Made by a program: the position numbers and the translations under genes. From NCBI GenBank assembly GCA_943788645.1, contig CALSRC010000014.1:1-56119 (forward strand): a stretch of DNA of 56,119 bases, read 5' to 3'. The stretch is from UA16 sp002292325 (GTDB lineage: Bacteria > Bacteroidota > Bacteroidia > Flavobacteriales_D > Sanyastnellaceae). Positions within the stretch are counted from its first letter, which is position 1; the number at the start of each line of letters is the position of its first letter. Below the pieces are notes generated by a model. That model was not told the DNA's origin. It saw only the letters and a list, made by a program, of their open reading frames with translations, and searched no databases. Shown here in pieces: positions 17,148 through 25,450 of this stretch.

Positions 17148-19832
17148 CTACTCGTTTAGGGGAGAAACACCTCCCATAAGGTGAAGTTCACCGTTGAACC
17201 GCTCCTCTACCAAACCCACCAACCGTATTGTAAATACACGAGCAGAATAGTAATAAACGCCATCGGCACTCATGCCCCCGTCGCGGTGGGTGCCATCCCA
17301 GCGAATCCATGGATCATTTGTTTGGAATACTTCTTCCCCATTCCGATTGTAAATCCGAACATCCACAGAATCAATGAATTTCCACGGAAATGCCTCGAAT
17401 GTGTCGTTTTGACCGTCGAGGTTTGGAGAAAAAACATTGGGTAAAAAGTAGTAGGGGCAATTGTCCGCACACAGCGTATCGCTCAACGCGCTTTCGTTTC
17501 GTCGCAAGGCCCCGTCTGGCCCAGGTAGTAAACTATCCAAGGCGCTGATGGCGAAGCATCCCGCCAGTGTTCTTCGCTCACCCGCCTCATTCCATACGTA
17601 GCTCAATTGAGCAGGATCTGAAAAAATTTCAACCGGACGCAACGTGTCCTCGGGCGTTGGGGCCCAATAAAGTTGATATCCCATAACGTCATCCGCACAT
17701 CCAACCACATCCTCCCAGGAAAAAACATTCACTTCTTCCACACAATCCGATTCCATCCGGAAGTCTGGTGGACAAGGAGGCGTGAAATCAAACGGACGAC
17801 CACAAAGTTCTTGACTCCAGTTCAGCAAGGGTGAAGCGATACCGTCGCCATCGTATCTGCCCACCGTCTCCACCTTGTAACAATAGAAAACGTTGTTCAC
17901 TAACCCTGTATCGGTATAGGTCCGTTCCGTACTCGAGCCGATCCATTCATAGCCGTCTTCTCCCAATCGATAAACTTGGTATTCCTCGATCCACCATGGA
18001 AATTCACCATTTACAGTCAACGTTAATTTGTTGTCATCCGGCTGTAATTCCAGCCAAGGGGTATCGGCTGGAGAAGAAAAGCCCATCTCACCCGCAGAGC
18101 TCAAGCAATCTACTCGGTAGGTCCAACCGCTGAGCTCTGTATTGACTTGACTGTGCAACCAAGCGGTGTCCGGATCCTGCAAGAATAGCCCGGGTGCCGT
18201 TTCATGCAGCAACGCTTCCTCACCGCCAGTGGCGCGTCCCCAAACGCGGTATATGTATGGGCCTGGAAAAACGACCGTATCGGCGTCTGTCGGAGGCGAC
18301 CACATCACCTCAATCGAGCCAGTTGATGCATCGGTGACCTCAACAGAGGCCCGGGTGATGACGGGAATGTCCTTGCGGATTGTCGCACACACCTCATCAC
18401 TGGCAATGGATTCCCCGCTTCCAGGCCACCGGGTCACCACCCGGTAACAATAGGTAGCTCCGAATGAAAGCAAGTCAACATCGATGAATTCTGTTGTGGA
18501 CAATCCATCGACCGTGCCCAACCAAACGTAGCCCGTTTCTTCTGGAATCCCCGTTTCACATGCTCCAGGATCCCATTCCAGCGAATCCACCCGACGGTAG
18601 ACGTCGTAAACTCCTGCTTCCACTTTCCAGGCGGGCAATTCTTCCAGGCATTCATGCGGAGACCAGTCCAAAATAATCGTATTGCCAATGGGCGTGGCTG
18701 TATCCATGGAAACCCCCGGAGCAACCACACGAATTTGGAAGGACTCAAGGTCCATGAGCTCGACTTGGTTGCTGTTGTCTTCTGCCCGCACGACCACCTG
18801 GTATGGAGTTCCCCTGACTTCCGTGCATTTTGGAGACCATATAAACTGACCGATACCCGCCCCGAGATCACTGAAATTCGCCACATTCGCCACTTCAGTA
18901 AGCGGCCCGCCCACCGCGTCTAAATCCAGGTCATCGCCATCGGGATCAGAGGCATTCACGAGCAAGGATAAGAACGTTCCAGCCACGATGCATGTGTCTT
19001 CAACAGGTGATACTTCAGGGGGCTGATTCGTGCAGGCTTCTACCGTAATCTGCATGTCGCGAACCACCTCTCCTACTTTTATCAACAGACCGTTTACCGA
19101 TCGCCACTCTTGAATGCGCAATGCAACATTGTAGATGCCTGCGATTTGTGGCACTTCCCATGACACATCGCCGTAAACCGGATCAATCTCAAACACATCA
19201 TCGTTCGGACTCACCTCATCGGGCGTGACATAATCACCGATTACCTCACCTTCGAATCCCCGGCACGGCACTAAGTCATACGTCAATACATCTCCATCGG
19301 GATCGTGAGCTCCTGGATTGTGGATCCAAGATTGGAACAGGCAAGCATTCTGTTGGGCCGGATTGAGCAACTGGACCGAATTATTGTGTCCTGCCATTGG
19401 ATCAATAATGAGCAAGCTGCTAATTGAGAAAGGGACATCAACCGACCCCGGAATGTTGAGAACACCTTGGTTCCTGTTCGGGTCTTCCACCTGAATCTCA
19501 TAAATACCTGGACCACCGTACGTGTGATTTCCTCGATAGCGGTTGATTTGAATATCGCCTTCCAGCAACAACTCACTTTCTCGCTGAAGGCTGTCTACGG
19601 GCTCATTGTTTTCGTCTCCCCAATAAAGAAAAAGCCAAGGTCGGTCAGCTGGAGCGCTAGACTTGGTGTACGTCGTGATGAGAATTTCATACGTCAAGCC
19701 CTCGACATGGGTATAGGTGATTTCACCCGCGCGGTTGTGGGTTGCAAACGACCGAAGAGCAATGGCCCAAAACACCAACAAAACCAAACCTATCCGTGCA
19801 CGAGACCAGCTAAACCAAATGGGGTTTTGCAT
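17148..19832 (-). CDS. Secreted Fn3-repeat protein with gliding-motility-type C-terminal domain
   Basis: An 894-residue exported protein. The signal peptide (MQNPIWFSWSRARIGLVLLV, cleavage near FATHNRAGE) leads into the THNRAGEITY opening typical of large Bacteroidota surface proteins. Cadherin-like and fibronectin III-like segments follow (SPVEDTCIVAGTF, YCYRVVTRWPGS, YCYKVETVGRYDG). The last 90 residues are the gliding-motility-associated CHU_C domain (PNVFSPNLDGQNDTFEAF, VRIYNRNGEEVFQT, DGVYYYSARV), a type IX secretion cue. Likely role: cell-surface adhesin. An alternative ATG at 19871 adds 13 residues. Its operon partner is ribE. Confidence 0.85.
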   Translation of the reverse strand: MQNPIWFSWSRARIGLVLLVFWAIALRSFATHNRAGEITYTHVEGLTYEILITTYTKSSAPADRPWLFLYWGDENNEPVDSLQRESELLLEGDIQINRYRGNHTYGGPGIYEIQVEDPNRNQGVLNIPGSVDVPFSISSLLIIDPMAGHNNSVQLLNPAQQNACLFQSWIHNPGAHDPDGDVLTYDLVPCRGFEGEVIGDYVTPDEVSPNDDVFEIDPVYGDVSWEVPQIAGIYNVALRIQEWRSVNGLLIKVGEVVRDMQITVEACTNQPPEVSPVEDTCIVAGTFLSLLVNASDPDGDDLDLDAVGGPLTEVANVANFSDLGAGIGQFIWSPKCTEVRGTPYQVVVRAEDNSNQVELMDLESFQIRVVAPGVSMDTATPIGNTIILDWSPHECLEELPAWKVEAGVYDVYRRVDSLEWDPGACETGIPEETGYVWLGTVDGLSTTEFIDVDLLSFGATYCYRVVTRWPGSGESIASDEVCATIRKDIPVITRASVEVTDASTGSIEVMWSPPTDADTVVFPGPYIYRVWGRATGGEEALLHETAPGLFLQDPDTAWLHSQVNTELSGWTYRVDCLSSAGEMGFSSPADTPWLELQPDDNKLTLTVNGEFPWWIEEYQVYRLGEDGYEWIGSSTERTYTDTGLVNNVFYCYKVETVGRYDGDGIASPLLNWSQELCGRPFDFTPPCPPDFRMESDCVEEVNVFSWEDVVGCADDVMGYQLYWAPTPEDTLRPVEIFSDPAQLSYVWNEAGERRTLAGCFAISALDSLLPGPDGALRRNESALSDTLCADNCPYYFLPNVFSPNLDGQNDTFEAFPWKFIDSVDVRIYNRNGEEVFQTNDPWIRWDGTHRDGGMSADGVYYYSARVFTIRLVGLVEERFNGELHLMGGVSPLNE

Positions 19833-19904
19833 GGAATTGTGAACCGTATGCGAAAGCCGTTGAAAAACCATCTCGATGCAAGTTAGGACATGGAAGTCAA
19901 CCGT

Positions 19905-19912
19905 TAACTTTA
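19905..19912 (+). promoter_or_regulatory. Candidate -7 box of pdxA
   Basis: TAACTTTA, one base off TAnnTTTG, 9 bases before the pdxA ATG. No clear TTG -33 element at the right distance. Confidence 0.4.
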
Positions 19913-19921
19913 CATGCTCAA

Positions 19922-20989
19922 ATGGCTTCCAAAAAAAAACCAACATCCATAGGATTCAGTTGTGGTGATCCCAACGGAATCGGAATTGAGACACTGATTA
20001 AAGTGTTTTCAGACGACCGCATGTTCCAGGAGGCAACGCCTGTGTTGTACGCCACACCGAACTTGGTCGAAGCTGCATGCGAATGCGCCAAACGAACAAG
20101 CGTTTCCTGGAAGGTCGTCGCAACAGCTGACGAAGCAAAAGAAAATCAGATCAATGTGGTCTCGATCCAAGAGGAACCTTGGGAGATCAATTGGGGCGAA
20201 ATCGATGGAAAGGCAGGGGAGTTTGCGATGAATTCACTCGAGAAAGTGGTCAACGACCTTGCAAGTACCAAGGTAGACGTGCTCGTCACCTTACCCATCC
20301 ACAAAGAGGCCATGCGCCAGGGGTCATTTAAACATCCCGGGCACACAGAATTTTTGGCAGACTTCGCCAACGTTGACGACGTCCTGATGCTATTGGTTTC
20401 GGGTTCCTTACGCGTTGGAATGTGCACTGGGCATGTCGCATTGAAAGATGTTTCAAGCCTCGTAACATCAGAGACCATTGTCCGCAAAGCAAGGCTCATG
20501 CACGACTCGCTCAGCAGAGACTTTGGCATCGCCCAGCCCCGGATTGCGGTTTTGGGCCTGAACCCTCATGCCAGCGATAATGGACTGATGGGAGATGAAG
20601 AGAAGAAAATCATCGTTCCCGCCATTCGGGATTTGAATGCTGAAGGACGATTCGTGATGGGTCCGTATCCTGCAGATGGATTCTTTGGAGCGGGAACGCA
20701 CAAACAATTTGATGGTGTGTTGGCGATGTACCACGACCAAGGTCTCGCTCCTTTCAAAGCCCTCAGCTTTGGCAATGGAGTGAATTTCACCGCCGGGCTG
20801 CCCATCGTTCGAACAAGCCCCGATCATGGGACAGGATTCGACATTGCTGGAAAAGGAACAGCGAGTCCCGACTCCCTGCGAGCGGCTATCTTTCTTGCCC
20901 GGGACATCCGGTTCAACCGCATTGCATACCGTGAACTGAACGAAAACCCGCTCAAAGTCGAAACGCACGCAAGAAAAGAGCGGTACTAG
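19922..20989 (+). CDS. pdxA: 4-hydroxythreonine-4-phosphate dehydrogenase
   Basis: A 355-residue PdxA. It carries SCGDPNGIGIE near the N-terminus and the metal-binding histidines in KHPGHTEFLAD and AMYHDQGL, plus HGTGFDIAGKG. It oxidises 4-phosphohydroxy-L-threonine with NAD in the DXP-independent-of-host pyridoxal phosphate pathway. Codons 4-6 form a run of nine A (19931-19939) that keeps frame here. Divergent from the secreted-protein gene, with its own possible TAACTTTA box. Confidence 0.95.
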   Translation: MASKKKPTSIGFSCGDPNGIGIETLIKVFSDDRMFQEATPVLYATPNLVEAACECAKRTSVSWKVVATADEAKENQINVVSIQEEPWEINWGEIDGKAGEFAMNSLEKVVNDLASTKVDVLVTLPIHKEAMRQGSFKHPGHTEFLADFANVDDVLMLLVSGSLRVGMCTGHVALKDVSSLVTSETIVRKARLMHDSLSRDFGIAQPRIAVLGLNPHASDNGLMGDEEKKIIVPAIRDLNAEGRFVMGPYPADGFFGAGTHKQFDGVLAMYHDQGLAPFKALSFGNGVNFTAGLPIVRTSPDHGTGFDIAGKGTASPDSLRAAIFLARDIRFNRIAYRELNENPLKVETHARKERY

Positions 20990-21040
20990 ACCGCCTTGGT
21001 GCTTTTCTAGGCAGCGGTATCCTATCGATCGAATATTCTT

Positions 21041-21071
21041 TTGCTCAACCGGATTCTTCTGACTACCTTTG
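21041..21071 (+). promoter_or_regulatory. Bacteroidota-type promoter for DUF177-rpmF
   Basis: TTG at 21041-21043, then 20 bases, then TACCTTTG at 21064-21071. This matches the Bacteroidota -33/-7 consensus (TTG, TAnnTTTG) with ideal spacing. Transcription should begin near 21076, about 18 bases before the GTG of the DUF177 gene. Confidence 0.75.
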
Positions 21072-21093
21072 CACTCCCCAAAATGAGGAGGTT

Positions 21094-21639
21094 GTGGATC
21101 ACTTGGCACCTTATCGTATTCCCTTCGTGGGACTGAAGCCCGGCCTACACGACTTCCAAATGGAGGTGGATTCGTTGTTCTTTGATTCTTTTCCCTCATC
21201 TGAAACCAATCGAATTATGGGATTGGCGAATGTGACACTCGATAAACTAGGCTCTAAACTAGATTGCGTAGTGGCCTTCACGGGTCAAGCAACGCTTCCT
21301 TGCGATAGATGTTTAGCGGATGTTACATTGGCTATTTCGTTTGAAGAAAGGTTGGTGGCTCAACTTGGAGAAACCACCAATACCGAAGATGATATTTGGA
21401 CTTTGGGTACTGAATGCCATGAACTGGACATCAGCCAACCGGTCTTCGAGTGGATTCACTTGCACCTTCCTTCAAGAAGGTTGCATGAATTTGCGAAAGA
21501 CTGTGATCCCAATGTCGCCCAATATCTAGCTGGTTCTTCAGAAAAGCCGTCCGGAACTTCAGGGTCATCGGGCAGTGGGGGTACAGATGAAAACGACGGT
21601 ATTGACCCGCGTTGGAATGCATTGAAAGACTTGAAATAA
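21094..21639 (+). CDS. DUF177 (YceD-like) protein
   Basis: A 181-residue protein of the YceD/DUF177 family, normally encoded just upstream of rpmF and involved in large ribosomal subunit RNA accumulation. It has the pair of cysteines in LPCDRCLADV and the ISFEERLVAQL stretch typical of the family. The C-terminal end is a Ser/Gly-rich linker then GIDPRWNALKDLK, a common ending of these proteins. The start is GTG at 21094, directly after a purine-rich AGGAGG; an ATG at 21083 is out of frame. rpmF follows by 7 bases. Confidence 0.85.
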   Translation: MDHLAPYRIPFVGLKPGLHDFQMEVDSLFFDSFPSSETNRIMGLANVTLDKLGSKLDCVVAFTGQATLPCDRCLADVTLAISFEERLVAQLGETTNTEDDIWTLGTECHELDISQPVFEWIHLHLPSRRLHEFAKDCDPNVAQYLAGSSEKPSGTSGSSGSGGTDENDGIDPRWNALKDLK

Positions 21640-21646
21640 AATTGCC

Positions 21647-21835
21647 ATGGCACATCCTAAACGACGCCAAAGTAAAGCCCGGACGCGCAAGCGCCGCGCC
21701 CATGACGCACTAACTGCACCGCAGGTATCGGCTTGTCCTACTACAGGGCAGCCTCACCTTTTCCATCGCGCCCATTGGCACGAAGGGAAGCTCTATTACA
21801 AGGGCAAGGTGGTGATGGAAAAGGCGGAAGCCTAA
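21647..21835 (+). CDS. rpmF: 50S ribosomal protein L32
   Basis: A 62-residue ribosomal protein L32 opening with the invariant MAHPKRRQSKARTRKRR. The usual zinc cysteines are reduced to a single Cys in SACPTTGQ, so this is the zinc-free (C-minus) form. It is co-transcribed with the DUF177 gene and followed by two hairpins, the second a clear terminator. Confidence 0.95.
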   Translation: MAHPKRRQSKARTRKRRAHDALTAPQVSACPTTGQPHLFHRAHWHEGKLYYKGKVVMEKAEA

Positions 21836-21853
21836 CACCCCACAAAAACTTTT

Positions 21854-21879
21854 GTTTGAATGAATGCGTTCGTTCAAAC
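21854..21879 (+). repeat. 11-bp hairpin upstream of the rpmF terminator
   Basis: GTTTGAATGAA pairs with TTCGTTCAAAC (one G-T wobble in the RNA) around a TGCG loop. It lies 18 bases after the rpmF stop and 4 bases before the terminator hairpin. It has no T tract of its own, so it could be an RNA-stability or protein-binding element. Confidence 0.8.
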
Positions 21880-21883
21880 GATC

Positions 21884-21912
21884 AAAAAGGGAGGCTTTCG
21901 CCTCCCTTTTTT
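21884..21912 (+). terminator. Intrinsic terminator after rpmF
   Basis: GGGAGGC-TTTC-GCCTCCC hairpin flanked by five A before and six T after. A GC-rich stem with a U tract; the leading A tract makes it usable in both directions. Confidence 0.93.
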
Positions 21913-21971
21913 CATGTCTTGACGTTGTTATTCCACATTCGCCTCTTCGAATACCGGAAAACTTACCCTGC

Positions 21972-21998
21972 TTGGCATCTTTTGACACGCTATCTTTA
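21972..21998 (+). promoter_or_regulatory. Candidate fabH promoter
   Basis: TTG at 21972-21974, 16 bases, then TATCTTTA at 21991-21998 (one base off TAnnTTTG), placed after the rpmF terminator and 29 bases before the fabH ATG. Confidence 0.55.
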
Positions 21999-22027
21999 GC
22001 GGCTATTTACAACCAACCCAGAGAACT

Positions 22028-23011
22028 ATGCGTGCTTCCATTACCTCCGTTGCTGGATACTTACCTGATGACGTACTGACCAATGCTGATTTAGAAAAAA
22101 TGGTCGACACCAACGATGAATGGATTCGTTCAAGAACCGGTATTGAGGAGCGACGAATCCTCAAAGACCCCACGAAGGCCACTTCAGATATGGGGGCGGA
22201 AGCGGTAAAGACTTTGCTCGAAAAACGTGGCATTGATGCCACAGAAATTGACCTCATTATTTGCGCAACCGTTACCGCGGATATGCACTTTCCCGCAACG
22301 GCCAACCTCATCGCCCACAAAGTAGGCGCGGTAAACTCTTGGGGTTACGACTTAAGCGCAGCCTGCTCGGGGTTTATTTTTGCACTCACAACGGGAGCCC
22401 AGTTCATTGAGAGCGGGCAATACAAAAAAGTCGTCGTCGTTGGGGCCGACAAAATGAGCTCCATCATTGATTACACGGACCGAACAACGTGCATCTTGTT
22501 CGGTGATGCTGCCGCAGCCGTGCTGTTAGAGCCTACAGAAGAACATGGCATAATCGATCACAAGCTCCATGTGGATGGCAACGGAGCCAACTTCTTACGC
22601 CAAAAGGCTGGCGGTTCACTGTATCCCCCTACCATTGAAACGGTTCAAGCGCGGGAGCACGTGATTTACCAGGAGGGTCAACCTGTATTCAAAGCAGCGG
22701 TAAAAGGAATGGCCGATGTCAGTTACGATATCATGCAACGGAACCAATTGGCACCGGAGGATGTAGCATGGCTCGTTCCGCACCAAGCCAATTTGCGCAT
22801 CATTGATGCCACACAACGCCGAATGGGCTTGCCCGCAGAGAAAGTCATGATCAACATTCAGAAATATGGGAACACAACGGCGGCAACCATTCCTTTGTGT
22901 CTCATGGACTGGGAAAAACAATTAAAGGCCGGGGACAACGTGATCCTCGCTGCTTTTGGAGGAGGCTTTACATGGGGCGCAGTCTACTTGCAATGGGCTT
23001 ATAACAGCTGA
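22028..23011 (+). CDS. fabH: Beta-ketoacyl-ACP synthase III
   Basis: A 327-residue FabH with the Cys-His-Asn catalytic set: C113 in SAACSGF, H252 in VPHQAN and N282 in YGNTTAA. It condenses acyl-CoA with malonyl-ACP to start fatty acid synthesis; in Bacteroidota it usually takes branched primers. Separated from rpmF by a terminator and its own candidate promoter, and followed by accB-accC, so this is a lipid-initiation cluster. Confidence 0.95.
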   Translation: MRASITSVAGYLPDDVLTNADLEKMVDTNDEWIRSRTGIEERRILKDPTKATSDMGAEAVKTLLEKRGIDATEIDLIICATVTADMHFPATANLIAHKVGAVNSWGYDLSAACSGFIFALTTGAQFIESGQYKKVVVVGADKMSSIIDYTDRTTCILFGDAAAAVLLEPTEEHGIIDHKLHVDGNGANFLRQKAGGSLYPPTIETVQAREHVIYQEGQPVFKAAVKGMADVSYDIMQRNQLAPEDVAWLVPHQANLRIIDATQRRMGLPAEKVMINIQKYGNTTAATIPLCLMDWEKQLKAGDNVILAAFGGGFTWGAVYLQWAYNS

Positions 23012-23048
23012 ATAAACCATTTCCTGGCCAGGACCAGTGAAAACTGAC

Positions 23049-23056
23049 TAAATTTG
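23049..23056 (+). promoter_or_regulatory. Candidate -7 box of accB
   Basis: TAAATTTG, a full TAnnTTTG match, 20 bases before the accB ATG. No TTG is present at the expected -33 distance, so this may be a weak internal promoter. Confidence 0.45.
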
Positions 23057-23076
23057 CCCATTAAATTGTCATCAAA

Positions 23077-23586
23077 ATGACCATTAACGAAATTCAAGAC
23101 CTGATCAAATTCATCGCGAAAGCGGGGGTAACTGAGGTGGAAATTGAAAAAAAGGATTTCAAGATTACCATCAAATCTGAAATACCTAAAAAGAAAGGAG
23201 CCACTGCCACCCCTGGAGAGCATGTCATTCAAGTGCCTATGGCAACCATGCCTGCTGCACCGGTTATGCCTGCTGCACCGGTTATGCCAGCTGCACCAGC
23301 TGCGACAGCAACAGAAGCGCCATTACCAGAAGCGAAAGACGATCATTACATCACGGTTAAGTCTCCTATGATTGGGACATTTTACCGCCGTTCGGCTCCC
23401 GACAAAGATGCATTTGTTGAAGTGGGAAAGACTGTTGGAAACGGTGATGTTTTGTGTGTCATTGAAGCCATGAAACTCTTCAATGAGATTGAGTCAGAAG
23501 TATCCGGAAAAATTGTCAAGATCTTGGTCGACGACAACAGTCCTGTGGAATATGATCAGCCCTTGTTCTTGGTTGATCCTTCCTGA
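23077..23586 (+). CDS. accB: Biotin carboxyl carrier protein of acetyl-CoA carboxylase
   Basis: A 169-residue BCCP. An N-terminal helix-strand region (1-40) leads into an Ala/Pro-rich hinge (about 55-86) and the biotinyl domain, with the biotinylated K133 in EAMKLFNE. The hinge is built partly from a tandem 18-base repeat encoding MPAAPV. It carries carboxybiotin between AccC and the carboxyltransferase. The gene is 11 bases upstream of accC. Confidence 0.96.
   Translation: MTINEIQDLIKFIAKAGVTEVEIEKKDFKITIKSEIPKKKGATATPGEHVIQVPMATMPAAPVMPAAPVMPAAPAATATEAPLPEAKDDHYITVKSPMIGTFYRRSAPDKDAFVEVGKTVGNGDVLCVIEAMKLFNEIESEVSGKIVKILVDDNSPVEYDQPLFLVDPS
23248..23301 (+). repeat. Tandem 18-base repeat in the accB hinge
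   Basis: Two perfect copies of an 18-base unit starting ATGCCTGCTGC (23248-23265 and 23266-23283) and a third diverged copy (23284-23301). Each encodes Met-Pro-Ala-Ala-Pro-Val/Ala, so copy number changes would alter hinge length without shifting frame. Confidence 0.92.
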
Positions 23587-23597
23587 ACCCTATCGCC

Positions 23598-24932
23598 ATG
23601 TTTAAGAAAATCCTGATTGCCAATCGCGGGGAAATTGCGCTTCGCGTCATTCGCACGTGCAAAGAAATGGGCATCAAAACAGTTGCAGTCTACTCGACAG
23701 CTGATGCGGATAGTTTACACGTCCGATTTGCTGATGAAGCGGTTTGCATCGGCCCTCCTAAAAGTGTGGATTCATACCTCGCAATCCCCAAAATCATTGC
23801 TGCAGCTGAAATCACAAATGCGGATGCGATTCACCCAGGCTACGGCTTCCTTTCGGAGAATGCAGAGTTTTCCCGCATCTGCGCAGAAAATCAAATAAAA
23901 TTTATCGGTGCGAGTCCACAGATGATCGAGTCCATGGGCGATAAAGCTTCTGCCAAAGCAACAATGAAGGCCGCAGGTGTTCCCACCATTCCTGGCAACA
24001 AAGGGATTCTGGAAAGCCTAGACGAGGCAAAAAAAATAGCGAAGAAAATCGGCTATCCCGTGATGTTAAAGGCCACGGCTGGCGGAGGAGGAAAAGGGAT
24101 GCAAGTCTGCAACGACATCGAAGAACTGGCCGAGGGCTGGGAATCCACGCGAAGAGAAGCAGGCGCAGCCTTTGGCAACGACGGCATGTACATGGAGAAA
24201 TTCGTTGTAGAGCCACGCCACATTGAAATTCAAATTGCTGCGGACCAACGCGGAAAGGCCTGCCACCTTTCTGAGCGAGATTGCTCCATTCAACGCCGGC
24301 ACCAAAAGCTTGTGGAAGAGACGCCTTCTCCCTACATGACGGACAAGCTCCGCGAAAAAATGGGAAAAGCAGCCATCAAAGCAGCCGAAGCAGTTAAATA
24401 CGAAGGGGTTGGAACCGTCGAATTCCTAGTCGATGCCAACCGGGATTTCTACTTCATGGAAATGAATACCCGGATCCAAGTAGAACACACCATCACGGAA
24501 GAAGTCGTGAACTACGACCTCATCAAAGAGCAAATCAAATTGGCGGCGGGCGAAAACATCAGCGGAAAGAATTACTATCCTCAGATGCACGCAATCCAAT
24601 GCAGAATCAATGCGGAAGACCCGGACCGCAACTTTGCTCCTTGCCCAGGACGCATTACAGATTATCATTCCCCAGGTGGACATGGAGTTCGGTTGGACAC
24701 CCATGTGTATGCGGGGTATCAAATTCCTCCCTTTTACGATTCGATGATTGCGAAACTGATCGTCGTTGCGCAGACACGAGACGAAGCCATCCTAAAAATG
24801 CAACGTGCGCTCGACGAGTACGTTATTGAAGGCATCAAAACCACCATACCGTTTCATCAAAGACTCATGCGCAATGATCGGTTCCGAAGTGGAAATTTTA
24901 CGACCAAATTCATGGAAGAAGAAGACGTCTAA
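23598..24932 (+). CDS. accC: Biotin carboxylase subunit of acetyl-CoA carboxylase
   Basis: A 444-residue ATP-grasp biotin carboxylase. It has the opening KILIANRGEIALRVIRT, the glycine loop ATAGGGGKGM, and the catalytic MEMNTRIQVEHT region. It carboxylates the biotin on AccB with bicarbonate and ATP. Length and order accB-accC are standard. Transcription ends at the hairpin 20 bases downstream. Confidence 0.97.
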   Translation: MFKKILIANRGEIALRVIRTCKEMGIKTVAVYSTADADSLHVRFADEAVCIGPPKSVDSYLAIPKIIAAAEITNADAIHPGYGFLSENAEFSRICAENQIKFIGASPQMIESMGDKASAKATMKAAGVPTIPGNKGILESLDEAKKIAKKIGYPVMLKATAGGGGKGMQVCNDIEELAEGWESTRREAGAAFGNDGMYMEKFVVEPRHIEIQIAADQRGKACHLSERDCSIQRRHQKLVEETPSPYMTDKLREKMGKAAIKAAEAVKYEGVGTVEFLVDANRDFYFMEMNTRIQVEHTITEEVVNYDLIKEQIKLAAGENISGKNYYPQMHAIQCRINAEDPDRNFAPCPGRITDYHSPGGHGVRLDTHVYAGYQIPPFYDSMIAKLIVVAQTRDEAILKMQRALDEYVIEGIKTTIPFHQRLMRNDRFRSGNFTTKFMEEEDV

Positions 24933-24951
24933 CACGTATCTCTTCCTATTC

Positions 24952-24980
24952 AAAAAGCCGGCTATGTCCGGCTTTTTTTT
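24952..24980. terminator. Bidirectional terminator shared by accC and hldE2
   Basis: AAAAAGCCGG-CTATGT-CCGGCTTTTT, followed by extra T. It works in both directions. The minus-strand stop codon of the heptose adenylyltransferase lies in the loop, so one arm is that gene's last codons. Confidence 0.9.
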
Positions 24981-25450
24981 ATGATACTGGTTGTCGACCT
25001 GCCGGGAAGCAAAGGAATAGAATGCACTGTTCCACCTCGGCTTTTTACCTCGGTGGATCCTACAATGAACAGCGGAGAAGAGGAATCTGTGCATTCAGGA
25101 TCATAATCGCCACCTTTCACCAGGATGTCGGGCTGAATCAATTCAATCAGTTCAGCCGGTGTATCCTCCCCAAAAACAATGACCAAATCCACCGACCGAA
25201 GGCCTTCCAATACGGCTTGGCGATCTTCCTCCGGATTGATTGGTCGTTCTGGTCCTTTGCCCAAAGCCCTTGCGCTCTTATCGGAATTTAACCCCACAAC
25301 CAATCGCCCTCCCAATGCCTTCGCCTCCTTCAAATACATCACATGGCCGGCGTGCAGAATGTCAAAAACACCGTTTGTAAAGACCACCTTTTGTCCCTCA
25401 CGTTGCCATCCATTGATGGCATCCATGATGTGCTCCAGCTGAACGCTCAT
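24962..25450 (-). CDS. D-glycero-beta-D-manno-heptose 1-phosphate adenylyltransferase (HldE2/RfaE2-type)
   Basis: A 162-residue nucleotidyltransferase matching the C-terminal half of HldE: KVVFTNGVFDILHAGHVMYL with the HxGH ATP site (H33, H36), GLNSDKSARALGKGPERPI, and LVKGGDY. It activates heptose 1-phosphate with ATP for lipopolysaccharide core assembly. In E. coli it is fused to the kinase; here it stands alone, as usual in Bacteroidota. It overlaps the upstream flippase-like gene by 4 bases (ATGA-type), and its last codons lie in the shared terminator. Confidence 0.92.
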   Translation of the reverse strand: MSVQLEHIMDAINGWQREGQKVVFTNGVFDILHAGHVMYLKEAKALGGRLVVGLNSDKSARALGKGPERPINPEEDRQAVLEGLRSVDLVIVFGEDTPAELIELIQPDILVKGGDYDPECTDSSSPLFIVGSTEVKSRGGTVHSIPLLPGRSTTSIIKKSRT

